Of a stretch of DNA of 29,962 nucleotides, positions 1-7,695 are shown piece by piece. How positions within the stretch are numbered: position 1 is the stretch's first letter; every line of letters starts with the position of its first letter. The position numbers were made by a program, and so were the translations under genes. The stretch comes from CAZEVY01 sp964515555 (GTDB taxonomy: Bacteria > Acidobacteriota > Terriglobia > Bryobacterales > Bryobacteraceae): positions 1-29,962 of the forward strand of contig CAZEVY010000066.1 of assembly GCA_964515555.1 (NCBI GenBank), written 5' to 3'. The notes beneath the pieces are model-generated. The model worked only from the letters and a program-made list of their open reading frames with translations, made no database searches and was not told where the DNA came from.

Positions 1-2196
1 CAGGACATCAAGATCATCATCCTGAAGAACGGCCGCGTGAAGGACTTCAAGCTCAACACGCAGTGCTCGGCCGGCAACGGCTACTTCCTCCAATCCACCG
101 CTCAGGGATTCGGCTATCCGGTGGAGCAGTTCGCCGACATCGCCTTCGCCGCCACGGGCTACCCGAGCTTCGGCTACGGCTGCGCGGTCTTCATGCAGAG
201 CGACATCGTCGACTTCCAGCGCCAGGGCTGGAAGGCCGAAGAGATCATGGCCGGCCTGTGCAACGTGCTGCCCAAGAACATCTGGCTGTACGTCTCGCAG
301 ATCCCCAATATCTCGGCGATCGGCCGCCGCTTCCTGCTACAGGGCGGCACGCAGTACAATCTCGCCGCCGTGAAGTCGCAGGTCGATTTCATCGAATCGC
401 GCTTCAAGGGCAAGGAAATCGCCGCCGAGGTGATCGTCCACGAGCATTGCGGCGAGGCGGGCGCCATCGGCGCGGGACTCGAAGCCGGACGGCTGTGGGA
501 CCGCGGGCGCGTCTCGACCTTCATCGGCCTGGACGCCGTGCAGCAGATCAGCTTCACGACCACGCGTTCGGAAGCGACGCGCTGCTACTTCTGCAAGAAC
601 AAGTGCCTGCGCACGTTCATCGACGTCAAGACCACCACGCTGAACGAAAACGCCTATCGTCCCGCCAAGACAAAGGTGCCCATCGAGGACGGCGTGCAGC
701 GGCTCATCATCGCCACTTGCGAGAAGGGCACGGTCGAAGACATCAACGAGATGCGCAGCATCAAGGGCGATCTCGACAAGATGAAGAAGGCCAATCCGAA
801 CTTCGTCGAAGTCGCCGCGCGCGCGGTGTTCCGCGTCCCGGAAGTGGATCATGTCGCCGACGCTCTTCCGAGGCTGGCGATCACCTCTTCGCAGAAGAAG
901 CGCGTCGAGGCCATGAAACGGCGCGCGGCGCTGCGGATCGGCATGCCGCGCGTGCTGAACATGTACTCGCAGGCGCCGGTGTTCAGCGGCTATTTCGCCG
1001 CGCTGGGCATCAAGCCGGAACACATCGTCTGGTCGGATTACACCAGTGAGGAGCTCTACAAGTCGGGCGCCAAGCGCGGTTCGATCGACCCGTGCTTCCC
1101 GTCGAAGCTGGGCATCCCGCACATCCACAACCTGCTGTACGTGCATCACGCCAAGAAGCCGCTGGATGTGATCTTCTTCCCGATGATCGACTGCCTGACG
1201 AGCAACCTCACCGGGACGCAGGGATCGCGGTCGTGCCCGACGGTGGCGACGACTCCCGAGGCCGTCAAGGCGGCGTTCACCAAGGAAGGCGATCTGTTCG
1301 CCGAGAAGGGCGTCCTTTTCATGGACACCTTCGTCAACGTCTCGAAGCCCGACATGTTCGAGAGGCAGATGTGGGAGCAGTTCCAGGAGCTGCTGGGCCT
1401 GTCGCCGGAGGAGAACAGGCGGGCGGTCGAGCAGGGCTACCGCGCCCTCGACTACTACGACAACGTCCTGCTGCGGGGCGCGGCGCGCGAGACGCTGGAG
1501 CAACTGGAGCGCGAGGACCGCCTCGGCATCGTGCTGCTCGGCCGGCCGTATCACAACGACCCGGGCGTGAACCACGAAATTCTCGAGGAGTTCCAGAAGC
1601 TCGGCTACCCGGTGTTTCCGCAGGACGCGCTGCCGATCGACGACGACATCGTCTGGCGGCTGTTCGGCGACGAAGTCCGATCGGGCGAGATTCCCGACCC
1701 CATGTCGATTTCCGACGTCTGGAAGAACAGCTACTCGGAGAACACGTCGCGCAAGGTGTGGGCCGCGAAGTACGTCGCGCGGCACCCGAACCTGGTGGCG
1801 CTCGAGCTATCGAGCTTCAAGTGCGGCCACGACGCGCCGATTTACACGGTGGTCGAGGAGATCGTGGAGCACTCGGGGACGCCGTATTTCTGCTTCAAGG
1901 ACATCGACGAGAATAAGCCGACGGGGTCGATCAAGATTCGCACGGAGACCATCGGCTACTTCCTGAAGCGCTATCGCGAGGACATGGTCGCGGCCAAGGA
2001 AAAGAAGACCGGCATCGAGGCGCAGCTACGCGAGTTCGAGGCGCGGCTGCGGCGGCAGGTGCTGAAGGAACGCCTGGCGGAGCTCGAGCAGCAGCACGAG
2101 CATCCGGGCGGGTCGCTTCCGCAGATTCACGTCAGCGTCGGCGCGTTGGCGGCGAGTCGGCCTCGGGCCGTGCCCGCTCAGATCGCCGGAGATTGA
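1..2196 (+). CDS. BadF/BadG/BcrA/BcrD-type CoA dehydratase activase, 3' part (5' truncated)
   Basis: The frame is open from base 1, so the gene starts outside the window and the GTG at 37 is an internal codon. About 731 residues are visible. They begin inside an ASKHA ATPase domain (NTQCSAGNGYF, then HEHCGEAGAIGAG). A CxxCxxxC cluster follows (CYFCKNKC, nt 583-606), then a DUF2229-type domain with GSIDPCFPSK near nt 1081, and a dehydratase-like C-terminal part with FPQDALPIDDD near nt 1618. Family members of about 1400 residues fuse two activase ATPase domains to a dehydratase-like region. Related activases use ATP to drive an electron from a 4Fe-4S cluster into 2-hydroxyacyl-CoA dehydratases or benzoyl-CoA reductase. 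The conserved cysteines suggest iron-sulfur binding, but the substrate of this long form is unknown. The last 60 residues are charged and probably helical. The stop lies 66 bases from the convergent antitoxin gene. Confidence 0.85.
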   Translation, partial: QDIKIIILKNGRVKDFKLNTQCSAGNGYFLQSTAQGFGYPVEQFADIAFAATGYPSFGYGCAVFMQSDIVDFQRQGWKAEEIMAGLCNVLPKNIWLYVSQIPNISAIGRRFLLQGGTQYNLAAVKSQVDFIESRFKGKEIAAEVIVHEHCGEAGAIGAGLEAGRLWDRGRVSTFIGLDAVQQISFTTTRSEATRCYFCKNKCLRTFIDVKTTTLNENAYRPAKTKVPIEDGVQRLIIATCEKGTVEDINEMRSIKGDLDKMKKANPNFVEVAARAVFRVPEVDHVADALPRLAITSSQKKRVEAMKRRAALRIGMPRVLNMYSQAPVFSGYFAALGIKPEHIVWSDYTSEELYKSGAKRGSIDPCFPSKLGIPHIHNLLYVHHAKKPLDVIFFPMIDCLTSNLTGTQGSRSCPTVATTPEAVKAAFTKEGDLFAEKGVLFMDTFVNVSKPDMFERQMWEQFQELLGLSPEENRRAVEQGYRALDYYDNVLLRGAARETLEQLEREDRLGIVLLGRPYHNDPGVNHEILEEFQKLGYPVFPQDALPIDDDIVWRLFGDEVRSGEIPDPMSISDVWKNSYSENTSRKVWAAKYVARHPNLVALELSSFKCGHDAPIYTVVEEIVEHSGTPYFCFKDIDENKPTGSIKIRTETIGYFLKRYREDMVAAKEKKTGIEAQLREFEARLRRQVLKERLAELEQQHEHPGGSLPQIHVSVGALAASRPRAVPAQIAGD

Positions 2197-2235
2197 ATTA
2201 TCCGGTTTCAAGCCTCGCGCGACGAAAACGTGGTG

Positions 2236-2252
2236 CTGACGTAGAACGTCAG
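2236..2252. repeat. Perfect 7-bp inverted repeat with 3-base loop between convergent genes
   Basis: CTGACGT, AGA, ACGTCAG forms a perfect 7-bp stem with a 3-base loop. It lies in the 66-base gap between the activase stop and the stop of the convergent antitoxin gene. There is no T-run on either side, so it is not a classical Rho-independent terminator. It could still protect or define the 3' ends of both transcripts. The structure is read directly; the role is inferred. Confidence 0.45.
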
Positions 2253-2262
2253 GGATGACCGA

Positions 2263-2490
2263 CTATGCGGTCCGGAGTCGACCCCGCCCCGCCGAAACCT
2301 GCCTGTGCGACTCGATGCGGCGCATGGCATCCCGGTCGTATACTTTCTCGCCGCAGACTCCGCATTTGTAGTATTCGAGGTCCTTTACTCGGATCTTGCT
2401 GGCCCCGGTTCCGGACTTCCACTTTTCCCGGACCTTCCGAATCCCCTCGCTTCCGCAAGTCGGACAAAATTTAATAACCAGCCCGCTCAC
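2263..2490 (-). CDS. YgiT-type zinc-finger antitoxin (MqsA N-terminal-like)
   Basis: This 75-residue protein carries two CxxC pairs, CPTCG near residue 10 and CGVCG near residue 43. They form the zinc-binding module of YgiT/MqsA N-terminal domains. The DNA-binding HTH half of full-length MqsA is absent, as in many YgiT-type mini-antitoxins. The start is a GTG whose last bases overlap the TGA of the upstream DUF4258 gene (GTGA, 2487-2490), so the two are probably translationally coupled. Toxin-first order and the DUF4258 partner fit a type II toxin-antitoxin module in which this protein neutralises the toxin. Base composition is visibly less GC-rich than the flanks. Activity is inferred from family and context only. 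Confidence 0.72.
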   Translation of the reverse strand: MSGLVIKFCPTCGSEGIRKVREKWKSGTGASKIRVKDLEYYKCGVCGEKVYDRDAMRRIESHRQVSAGRGRLRTA

Positions 2491-2798
2491 GATGACCTCG
2501 TCGAAGAAACCAGAAAGTAGTAGACCTCTTCTCCAGCCTGTCTCACGAGCTTACCCTTCGAGTAGATGACGAGACCGTCGAGCGTCGGGCTCTGAATCAC
2601 GTACAGCCGCTCGCGCGCCAGGGACCGGAACTGACTTCGCGATCGCGGCGTCTTGTATATTGCAACGGCGTTCACTATTGACTCGGCAACGTCGAGCTCA
2701 GTAAGGGCGTCGGTTTCCATCTCGCGGCGCGCCTTCTCGGAGAAAGCATACCGGCCGCCCAGGACGGCCCGCTTGATCCGAACGAGAGCATCGCTCAC
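2487..2798 (-). CDS. DUF4258 family putative toxin
   Basis: This 103-residue protein has the DUF4258 pattern: an N-terminal helix with 'YAFSEKARREM', a central 'SLARERLYVIQS', and a C-terminal strand with 'VYYFLVSS'. DUF4258 proteins are small MqsR/RelE-like proteins that recur immediately upstream of YgiT-type zinc-finger genes, as here, where stop and start overlap by four bases. The likely role is an mRNA-cleaving or translation-blocking toxin held in check by the downstream antitoxin. The start is GTG at 2798 with a GAGGA Shine-Dalgarno-like sequence a few bases upstream. GGTTcaatgtAACC (2807-2820) lies just upstream and is a possible autoregulatory palindrome. GC content is about 50% in several lines against about 70% in neighbours, consistent with acquisition. 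Confidence 0.68.
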   Translation of the reverse strand: MSDALVRIKRAVLGGRYAFSEKARREMETDALTELDVAESIVNAVAIYKTPRSRSQFRSLARERLYVIQSPTLDGLVIYSKGKLVRQAGEEVYYFLVSSTRSS

Positions 2799-2813
2799 GG
2801 TCCTCGGTTCAAT

Positions 2814-2912
2814 GTAACCTACCCGTTGTTCCCGCAGGACGCGCTGCCGATCGACGACGGCATCGTGCGGCGCCTGATTTCGGAACGAGGAACGGATCCT
2901 GCAGCAGCCTGA
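2814..2912 (+). pseudogene. Remnant of a second activase copy
   Basis: From 2820 the plus strand reads YPLFPQDALPIDDGIVRRL. This is nearly the same as YPVFPQDALPIDDDIVWRL in the activase gene. By hand alignment, 2820-2879 matches 1606-1665 at 52 of 60 bases. The similarity then stops and the frame ends with TGA at 2910-2912. No start codon or upstream domain is present. It is therefore a relic of a paralogue or partial duplication, left on the far side of the toxin-antitoxin pair and abutting the toxin's promoter region. Confidence 0.6.
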
Positions 2913-2924
2913 GGCCGGCCCCGA

Positions 2925-4610
2925 TTACTTCGGCGCGACAGCCTTGACGATCTCGGGGTGGCTGAGCAGATAGCTCCGCCTGCCTTCCACGAATCGCTTC
3001 AGGCTCATCGCCGGTGGTCCCGGGCCGCGGAATCCGGTGCGTTCCGGAGCGTCCGCGGCGACGCCGCTGGTGAACGCCTCGGTCGAGTACAGCTTGCGGG
3101 TGTCCTCGGCGACATCGGCGGCGATGACCGACTGGTATTCACGCGCCATCGCGCCGAGCCGGTCCCACGTCAGCCACTTTTCGGCGATATCGCGCATGTA
3201 GCCGAGATAGCGCGCGCGCAGCGCCGGCACGGCGAGCAGTTTGTGCAGCAGCGCTTTGTTGGGGTCCTCGGCGCCGGCGAACGGGTCGAGATCGAGGCCG
3301 TCGCCGCCGCTCCTGCGGAAGCGGCCGGGGCCTTCCGGCGGGCGCAGCGCTTCGTTGGCGTCGTGCGGGATCAGGTGGAAGCGCCCCTTGGCGTCCCGGT
3401 AGATGTTGTAGTCGCTGGCGCGCGTCCAATAGCCGTCGCTGTTGATCAGCGCCTTGTCGAGCGCCAGGAACTTCAGCGTGCCGTCGATGTCGAGAATCGG
3501 CTCGAGCGCCGCTTCCAGCCGCTCGGGCGGCGTTTCGTTGAGCGTCTTGCAGAGTCCGATGAGCGCCGCCCAGGACTCACGGTCGTCCTTCGACTTGATC
3601 TCATAGATGCGCTTGTAAGGCGCCGGGTCGTCGCCGAGGTAGGCCAGGCCGCCGCGGCCGCCCGGGCTGCCGGGCACCTTCCAGCGCGCCCCCGTGGCGG
3701 TCCCGAACCATTGCCGGACGAAATCGGTATTGAACTGCTCGGCGCTCACGTAGACGCCCCAGTTCTCGCCGTTGATGACGACCCGCATGTAGTTCGCCGC
3801 CGGGGCCGCGATGTAGCTGCGGGCGATCTCGAGGAACAGGACCGCGCGCAAAAACGTGGGGTCGCCGTTGGAATTCAGAAGATTCAGAGTACGATATCCA
3901 TTTAATCTCTGATTCTTATGCACGAAATCGATCGACAGGTTCAGCGACCGTTTCCGCCCCTCGGGGACCATCATGTAGGACGACATGCCGCGAAAGTGCA
4001 CGCCGACGTTCGGGTAGGCTTTTCCGTCCACCGTCAGCTTCGCGGGCACCTCGACGTCGGTGCGGTAGAAATCGGCCAGTTCCTTCTCCCAGTCGGCGTT
4101 CTCGAATTCGAGGAACAGGGTGCGCAGCGCCTTGCGTTCGTAGATAGGCTCGTCGCGATAGGACTTTACGTCGGCGGGAGAGAGCTTTTTTCCCGGCACC
4201 GGCGGCGGCATCGGCTCCCCGCGGCCGGGGCCTCCCGGTCCGAACGGCGGACCACCGCGACCGAACTCCGGCCTCGGACCGCCGGGTGGAAACGGGGGCG
4301 GGGCGCCGCGCTCGAACTCGGGGGGAGGGCCGCCGGGGCCGAATGGCGGCGGGCCGCCCGGTCCTCGACCGCCGCGTCCGAACGGGCCGCGACGCGGCTG
4401 CGCCGCCAGGTGCTCGCGCGCCGCCTTGCGCTCGTCGGCGTTGAGCCGGCCGTCGCCGTCCTTGTCGAACTGGCCGACCAGCTTGGTGTCTTCCATGACG
4501 CCGCCGCGGCCGCCGGGAAATCCCGGAGGGCCGAATCCCGGCGGACCCGGTTGCGCGAACGCGCATGAGGCCAACCACGCACCACACACGAGCCGAGCGG
4601 TCTTAGGCAT
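2925..4610 (-). CDS. CotH-like secreted protein kinase with EF-hand and Pro/Gly-rich linker
   Basis: This 561-residue protein starts with an export signal. Cleavage could follow AFA-Q, or LASC (residues 13-16) could act as a lipobox, making it a lipoprotein. A canonical EF-hand loop follows at residues 49-60 (DKDGDGRLNADE). A Pro/Gly/Arg/Phe-rich low-complexity linker spans about residues 73-135. The rest is a CotH domain: HFRGMSSYM, RSLNLSIDF, 'NGENWGVYVSAEQ', 'RASDYNIYRD' and HLIPHDANE, the last matching the acidic metal-binding stretch of CotH kinases. CotH of Bacillus phosphorylates spore-coat proteins. Bacterial CotH relatives are often encoded beside VTC-domain proteins, as here. The ATG overlaps the VTC stop by eight bases (4603-4610), so the genes are co-transcribed. 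The substrate is unknown. Confidence 0.82.
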   Translation of the reverse strand: MPKTARLVCGAWLASCAFAQPGPPGFGPPGFPGGRGGVMEDTKLVGQFDKDGDGRLNADERKAAREHLAAQPRRGPFGRGGRGPGGPPPFGPGGPPPEFERGAPPPFPPGGPRPEFGRGGPPFGPGGPGRGEPMPPPVPGKKLSPADVKSYRDEPIYERKALRTLFLEFENADWEKELADFYRTDVEVPAKLTVDGKAYPNVGVHFRGMSSYMMVPEGRKRSLNLSIDFVHKNQRLNGYRTLNLLNSNGDPTFLRAVLFLEIARSYIAAPAANYMRVVINGENWGVYVSAEQFNTDFVRQWFGTATGARWKVPGSPGGRGGLAYLGDDPAPYKRIYEIKSKDDRESWAALIGLCKTLNETPPERLEAALEPILDIDGTLKFLALDKALINSDGYWTRASDYNIYRDAKGRFHLIPHDANEALRPPEGPGRFRRSGGDGLDLDPFAGAEDPNKALLHKLLAVPALRARYLGYMRDIAEKWLTWDRLGAMAREYQSVIAADVAEDTRKLYSTEAFTSGVAADAPERTGFRGPGPPAMSLKRFVEGRRSYLLSHPEIVKAVAPK

Positions 4611-5328
4611 ATGCGGCCTCCACGGAGACGGTCGCGCGTCCCAACGCCTCCATCGCCATCCGGTACTTCGATGCGCGGGCGGGAGTCAGGAAAAACTCCG
4701 CGATCAATCGCTCGAACAGGGAGGGCATGGCGTTACGGTATTTTAACTCCAGAATACATGCCGACGGAGCGATGACCACGGCGTCGCGATGCGGGCGATA
4801 CGCCGCGCGATCGACCGGCGCCGCGCGCAGGTCGGAATCGAGCGTCAGGCGAATCGGCCCGGACGCCGTCGCCGCCAGCCGCGCCGTGCGCAGGTAGGCC
4901 ACCTGGCACACCGGGCGCAAGTCCCGCGCCCGAATCCGCCGATGAAACCATCGCCCCGCCCATCGCTCGCCCGGCTCGGCCGCGTCGATTCTCTCCAGTT
5001 CGCCGGCGCCGATCGCCGAGCGGCGCTTGCCGACGCGGTCGCGCGACTTGAGTTTGCGCTCCAGGTAGACCATCGGCCCGTCGCAGTAACGCCGCACGCG
5101 GTACTTGGCGCGCCCGAACGAGCCGCGCCGGAAGTAGACGCCGAGATCGGGCGTATCGAAGTAGAGGCTGGTGGTCAGATAGGTGTCGCCCGCCTGGCCG
5201 GAGCCGTTGGGGTCGGGCGCCAGTCGCGCTCGCGCCCACTCACGAATGGCATCGGCGCGATCGGCGGTAATGGCGAACTTGATTTCAGTGGCGAACTCGC
5301 CGGGGGCGGGTTCGAGAGATGGTGACAT
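4603..5328 (-). CDS. VTC-domain polyphosphate polymerase
   Basis: This 241-residue protein matches the VTC tunnel domain: an N-terminal E-x-K element (TEIKFAI), SLYFDTPDL, AKYRVRRY, LERKLKSRDRVGKRR and a C-terminal LELKYRNAMP. The spaced Lys/Arg and Glu residues line the triphosphate tunnel in this superfamily. In yeast Vtc4 this domain makes polyphosphate from ATP. The frame extends upstream to a GTG at 5355. I prefer ATG at 5328 because the domain begins soon after it and the upstream bases look like a promoter or leader. It is the first gene of an operon with the CotH kinase and is transcribed divergently from the DUF4159 gene. Confidence 0.82.
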   Translation of the reverse strand: MSPSLEPAPGEFATEIKFAITADRADAIREWARARLAPDPNGSGQAGDTYLTTSLYFDTPDLGVYFRRGSFGRAKYRVRRYCDGPMVYLERKLKSRDRVGKRRSAIGAGELERIDAAEPGERWAGRWFHRRIRARDLRPVCQVAYLRTARLAATASGPIRLTLDSDLRAAPVDRAAYRPHRDAVVIAPSACILELKYRNAMPSLFERLIAEFFLTPARASKYRMAMEALGRATVSVEAAYA

Positions 5329-5340
5329 AGCTGTTACAAT
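5311..5340 (+). promoter_or_regulatory. Candidate sigma-70-like promoter for the DUF4159 gene
   Basis: TACAAT at 5335-5340 matches five of six -10 consensus bases. It has an imperfect -35 (TTCGAG, 5311-5316) at 18 bases spacing. It lies upstream of the DUF4159 gene and overlaps the start of the divergent VTC gene. The -35 is weak and the call rests on pattern only. Confidence 0.25.
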
Positions 5341-5363
5341 TCGACGGGCGCCCACTCGGGTTG

Positions 5364-5397
5364 GGTTACGCGGAGCGTATGCAAGATCCGCGTAACC
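5364..5397. repeat. Perfect 11-bp inverted repeat in the divergent VTC / DUF4159 control region
   Basis: GGTTACGCGGA (5364-5374) is followed 12 bases later by its exact reverse complement TCCGCGTAACC (5387-5397). The repeat lies between two divergently transcribed genes. A transcript of either strand could fold it into an 11-bp hairpin. The spacer contains the ATG at 5379, one of the possible starts for the downstream gene. It could be an operator for a dimeric regulator or a 5' leader hairpin. Confidence 0.6.
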
Positions 5398-5429
5398 GCG
5401 CGCCGGCGAATGTCGTCAGGTCCGTGCGA

Positions 5430-6242
5430 GTGTTCCGAAAAACCACGTTGCTCGCGCTCAGCGCGGTCGCGGCCGTCTCCGCGTTCCAGCGCGAGTTCCG
5501 CGTTTACCCGGCGATGGAGGGATACGACGATCTCCCGCTCCCGCCCGATTATCGCGCCAGGGCGGAGTTCGTCGTCGGAAGGCTGATGTACCCCTCGCGC
5601 GGCGGGCGCGGCGGCGGCGACTGGACGGGCGGCCGCACCAACTGGACGGTCGACTATCCGAAGGGAGACCGCTTCTTCGCGGCGGCCCTGCGGCGCCTTA
5701 CGCGCCTCGACGTGCGCTCCGTCGAACAGCCCGTGAATCCCGACGACGGCGACGATATCTACAACTGGCCGTACCTGCACGCCGGGATGCCGGGTTCGTG
5801 GAGACTCACCGAGGCGCAGGCCGCCAGGCTGCGCGACTACCTGCTGCGCGGCGGATTCCTGCTTTGCGACAGCTTCTTCGGCACCCAGGAATGGGCGTCG
5901 TTCGAGGAGGGATTGCGGCTCATCTTTCCCAAGCGCGAGGTGGTCGAGATTCCGGAGGACGACACGATCTTTCATCTCGTCTACAACCTCGACGAGCGCT
6001 ACCAGGTGGGCAACTTCCGCTCGATGATGCGCGACGCCTCGCGGCCGTATCGCGCCGACGGCGCCGTGGCCCGCTGGCGCGCGGTGAAGGACGACCGTGG
6101 GCGCATCGTGATCGCCATGGCGTTCAATTCGGACCTCGGCGACTCCTGGCAGCTCGCCGACGAGCCCCGTTATCCGGAGAAGTACTCGGCGTTAGGGCTG
6201 AGGATCGGCGTCAATTACGTGGTGTACGCGATGACGCACTGA
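5430..6242 (+). CDS. Secreted DUF4159-domain protein
   Basis: The protein of about 270 residues has a short signal peptide (MFRKTTLLALSAVAAVSA) if translation begins at GTG 5430, which has AGG nine bases upstream. The frame also allows ATG 5379 (in the loop of an 11-bp inverted repeat) and TTG 5361, but these add a long arginine-rich N-terminus. The mature part fits DUF4159: 'NWTVDYPKGDRFFAAALRRL', 'IYNWPYLHAGMPGSWRLTE', LRDYLLRGGFLLCDSFFG, and a C-terminal strand set with GIVNYV-like 'RIGVNYVVYAMT'. DUF4159 has a glutamine amidotransferase-like fold, is common in Acidobacteria, Planctomycetes and Myxobacteria, and has no assigned reaction. It ends four bases from the convergent next gene. 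Confidence 0.75.
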   Translation: MFRKTTLLALSAVAAVSAFQREFRVYPAMEGYDDLPLPPDYRARAEFVVGRLMYPSRGGRGGGDWTGGRTNWTVDYPKGDRFFAAALRRLTRLDVRSVEQPVNPDDGDDIYNWPYLHAGMPGSWRLTEAQAARLRDYLLRGGFLLCDSFFGTQEWASFEEGLRLIFPKREVVEIPEDDTIFHLVYNLDERYQVGNFRSMMRDASRPYRADGAVARWRAVKDDRGRIVIAMAFNSDLGDSWQLADEPRYPEKYSALGLRIGVNYVVYAMTH

Positions 6243-6246
6243 GACG

Positions 6247-7035
6247 TCAGAACTTCTTCAGACTGCGGAGAATCGAATCCGTGTTGCGTCCCTCGGGCAG
6301 CGCGACGCTGTCGACGTTCTTCCAGTCGCGATCCTTGGCGCCGATGTAGACCACCTTGTCGCGGTCGGCGCCCATGAGAATCACGGTCGCGTTAAGCCGC
6401 TCGTAGCCGAGTGCGCGATACTGCCGCTCGCCGGCTCCGGCGAGCCAGCGGTCGGAGTCGGGCGGACCGAGCTTGCGGACGACGTCGTGATAGTCGCTGG
6501 CCCCGGTGAATCCCAGCTCCGACTGAAGCACCGGACGCAGGCGGATGTTCTCGCCGGACTCGCCCTTGCGTAGGAACGTGATCACCAGAAAGGTCGCCAG
6601 GATCGCCGCTCCGAGCGTCGCCAGGATGAAGACGCTGAGCCGTCTTTCGGCGCCCGACCCCAGCGTCAGCGCGCTGGGCGCAGTGGGTTCGGGGCCGGAC
6701 GTCCGCGCCGGCCGCGGGGCCACTCCGGCGCGGGGCATCTCCACCAGCCGTCGCTCGTAGGGCCACACGCCCCCGCCTTTGAATTCGAGCTCCTTGCGAA
6801 GCCCGACGATCATGATCGGCTCCTCGACGTGCGAAATCTCGCCGAGGTAGCCGCGCGGAATCCATACTTCGACGTCCAGCTTGGGGTTGCGCACCAGGAT
6901 CTCCGACCAGGTTCCGCGCGCGAATACCCACTCGTTATGCTCGACGTTCACGATCGGCGGGTAAAACGAAAACGCGCGGTCTCCGAGCTCGTCGAGTTGC
7001 TGCGGGATGGGATGACCGGCCACGTGTCGCTTCAT
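6247..7035 (-). CDS. Single-pass membrane protein of unknown function
   Basis: This 262-residue protein has no family I recognise. Residues 1-130 look soluble, with 'RNPKLDVEVWIPRGYLGEI' and a 'WPYERRLVEMPR' segment. A Pro/Ala/Thr-rich linker follows, then one clear transmembrane helix near residues 155-177 (SVFILATLGAAILATFLVIT), flanked by Arg/Lys. A C-terminal domain of about 85 residues follows. The frame is open further upstream to 7512, but that portion is antisense to the HAD gene. I take ATG 7035 as the start; no strong Shine-Dalgarno is visible. It is divergent from the HAD phosphatase gene. Confidence 0.6.
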   Translation of the reverse strand: MKRHVAGHPIPQQLDELGDRAFSFYPPIVNVEHNEWVFARGTWSEILVRNPKLDVEVWIPRGYLGEISHVEEPIMIVGLRKELEFKGGGVWPYERRLVEMPRAGVAPRPARTSGPEPTAPSALTLGSGAERRLSVFILATLGAAILATFLVITFLRKGESGENIRLRPVLQSELGFTGASDYHDVVRKLGPPDSDRWLAGAGERQYRALGYERLNATVILMGADRDKVVYIGAKDRDWKNVDSVALPEGRNTDSILRSLKKF

Positions 7036-7080
7036 CTTAACGCAGGCCGCCGCCGCGTTCTGCGAAACTCGATGGAAGCG

Positions 7081-7695
7081 ATGACCGCCTACGACTCCGT
7101 GCTGTTCGACTTCGACGGCGTGCTGGTGGACAGCGAGCCGATTCACTTCGAGTGCTGGCGCGAGGTGCTGGCGCCCTTCGGCGTCGACCTGGACTGGGCC
7201 ACCTACGAGCGCACCTGCATCGGCGTCGCGGACCGCCCCATGGTCGCGGCGCTGTGCCGCGAGATCGCGCCGCCGGCCGACTTCGAGCGCGTCTGGGCCG
7301 AGTATCCACGCAAGAATGCGCTCTACCGCGCGCGCGTCGAGGCGTCGCAGCCGATCCTGGCGCCGACGATCGAGATGATCGCCTCGCTCGACGGACTGAA
7401 GCTGGCGGTGGTCTCGTCGAGCCATCGCACCGAGGTGGAACCGTTGCTTGTCGCCGCCGGAATCCGGCCGCGCTTCGGCGCGATCGTGTGCGGCGACGAC
7501 GTCACGCGTCACAAGCCCGATCCGGAGCCGTATCGAAAGGCGGCCGCGATCCTCGGCGCGCGCGCGCCGCTGGTGGTGGAGGATTCGCCCGCCGGGGCGG
7601 CGAGCGGTCGCGCGGCCGGATTCGCGGTGCTCGAGGTGCGCAACGCCGGCGAGGTCCCGGCGCGGGTGCGCGAGGCGCTGGGGATGGCCCGATGA
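7081..7695 (+). CDS. HAD-family hydrolase (beta-phosphoglucomutase/phosphatase-like)
   Basis: This 204-residue protein has all four HAD motifs. Motif I is DFDGVLVDSEP with nucleophile Asp10 and acid/base Asp12. Motif II is the serine in VVSSSHR, motif III the lysine in HKPDPEPY, and motif IV VVEDSPAG. The helical cap between motifs I and II makes it subfamily I, related to beta-phosphoglucomutases and phosphoglycolate-type phosphatases. It probably dephosphorylates or isomerises a small sugar phosphate; the substrate cannot be read. An in-frame ATG at 7072 is an alternative start. Its TGA overlaps the ATG of the next gene (ATGA, 7692-7695), so the two are probably translated together. Confidence 0.85.
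   Translation: MTAYDSVLFDFDGVLVDSEPIHFECWREVLAPFGVDLDWATYERTCIGVADRPMVAALCREIAPPADFERVWAEYPRKNALYRARVEASQPILAPTIEMIASLDGLKLAVVSSSHRTEVEPLLVAAGIRPRFGAIVCGDDVTRHKPDPEPYRKAAAILGARAPLVVEDSPAGAASGRAAGFAVLEVRNAGEVPARVREALGMAR

Noticed and set aside
2310..2475. Plus-strand small frames opposite the antitoxin gene
   Set aside because: They lack motifs, while the minus strand shows paired CxxC zinc ligands and a coupled start.
7036..7512. Upstream extension of the unknown membrane protein frame (minus strand)
   Set aside because: It runs antisense through the HAD motifs of the divergent gene; ATG 7035 is the last start that avoids this.
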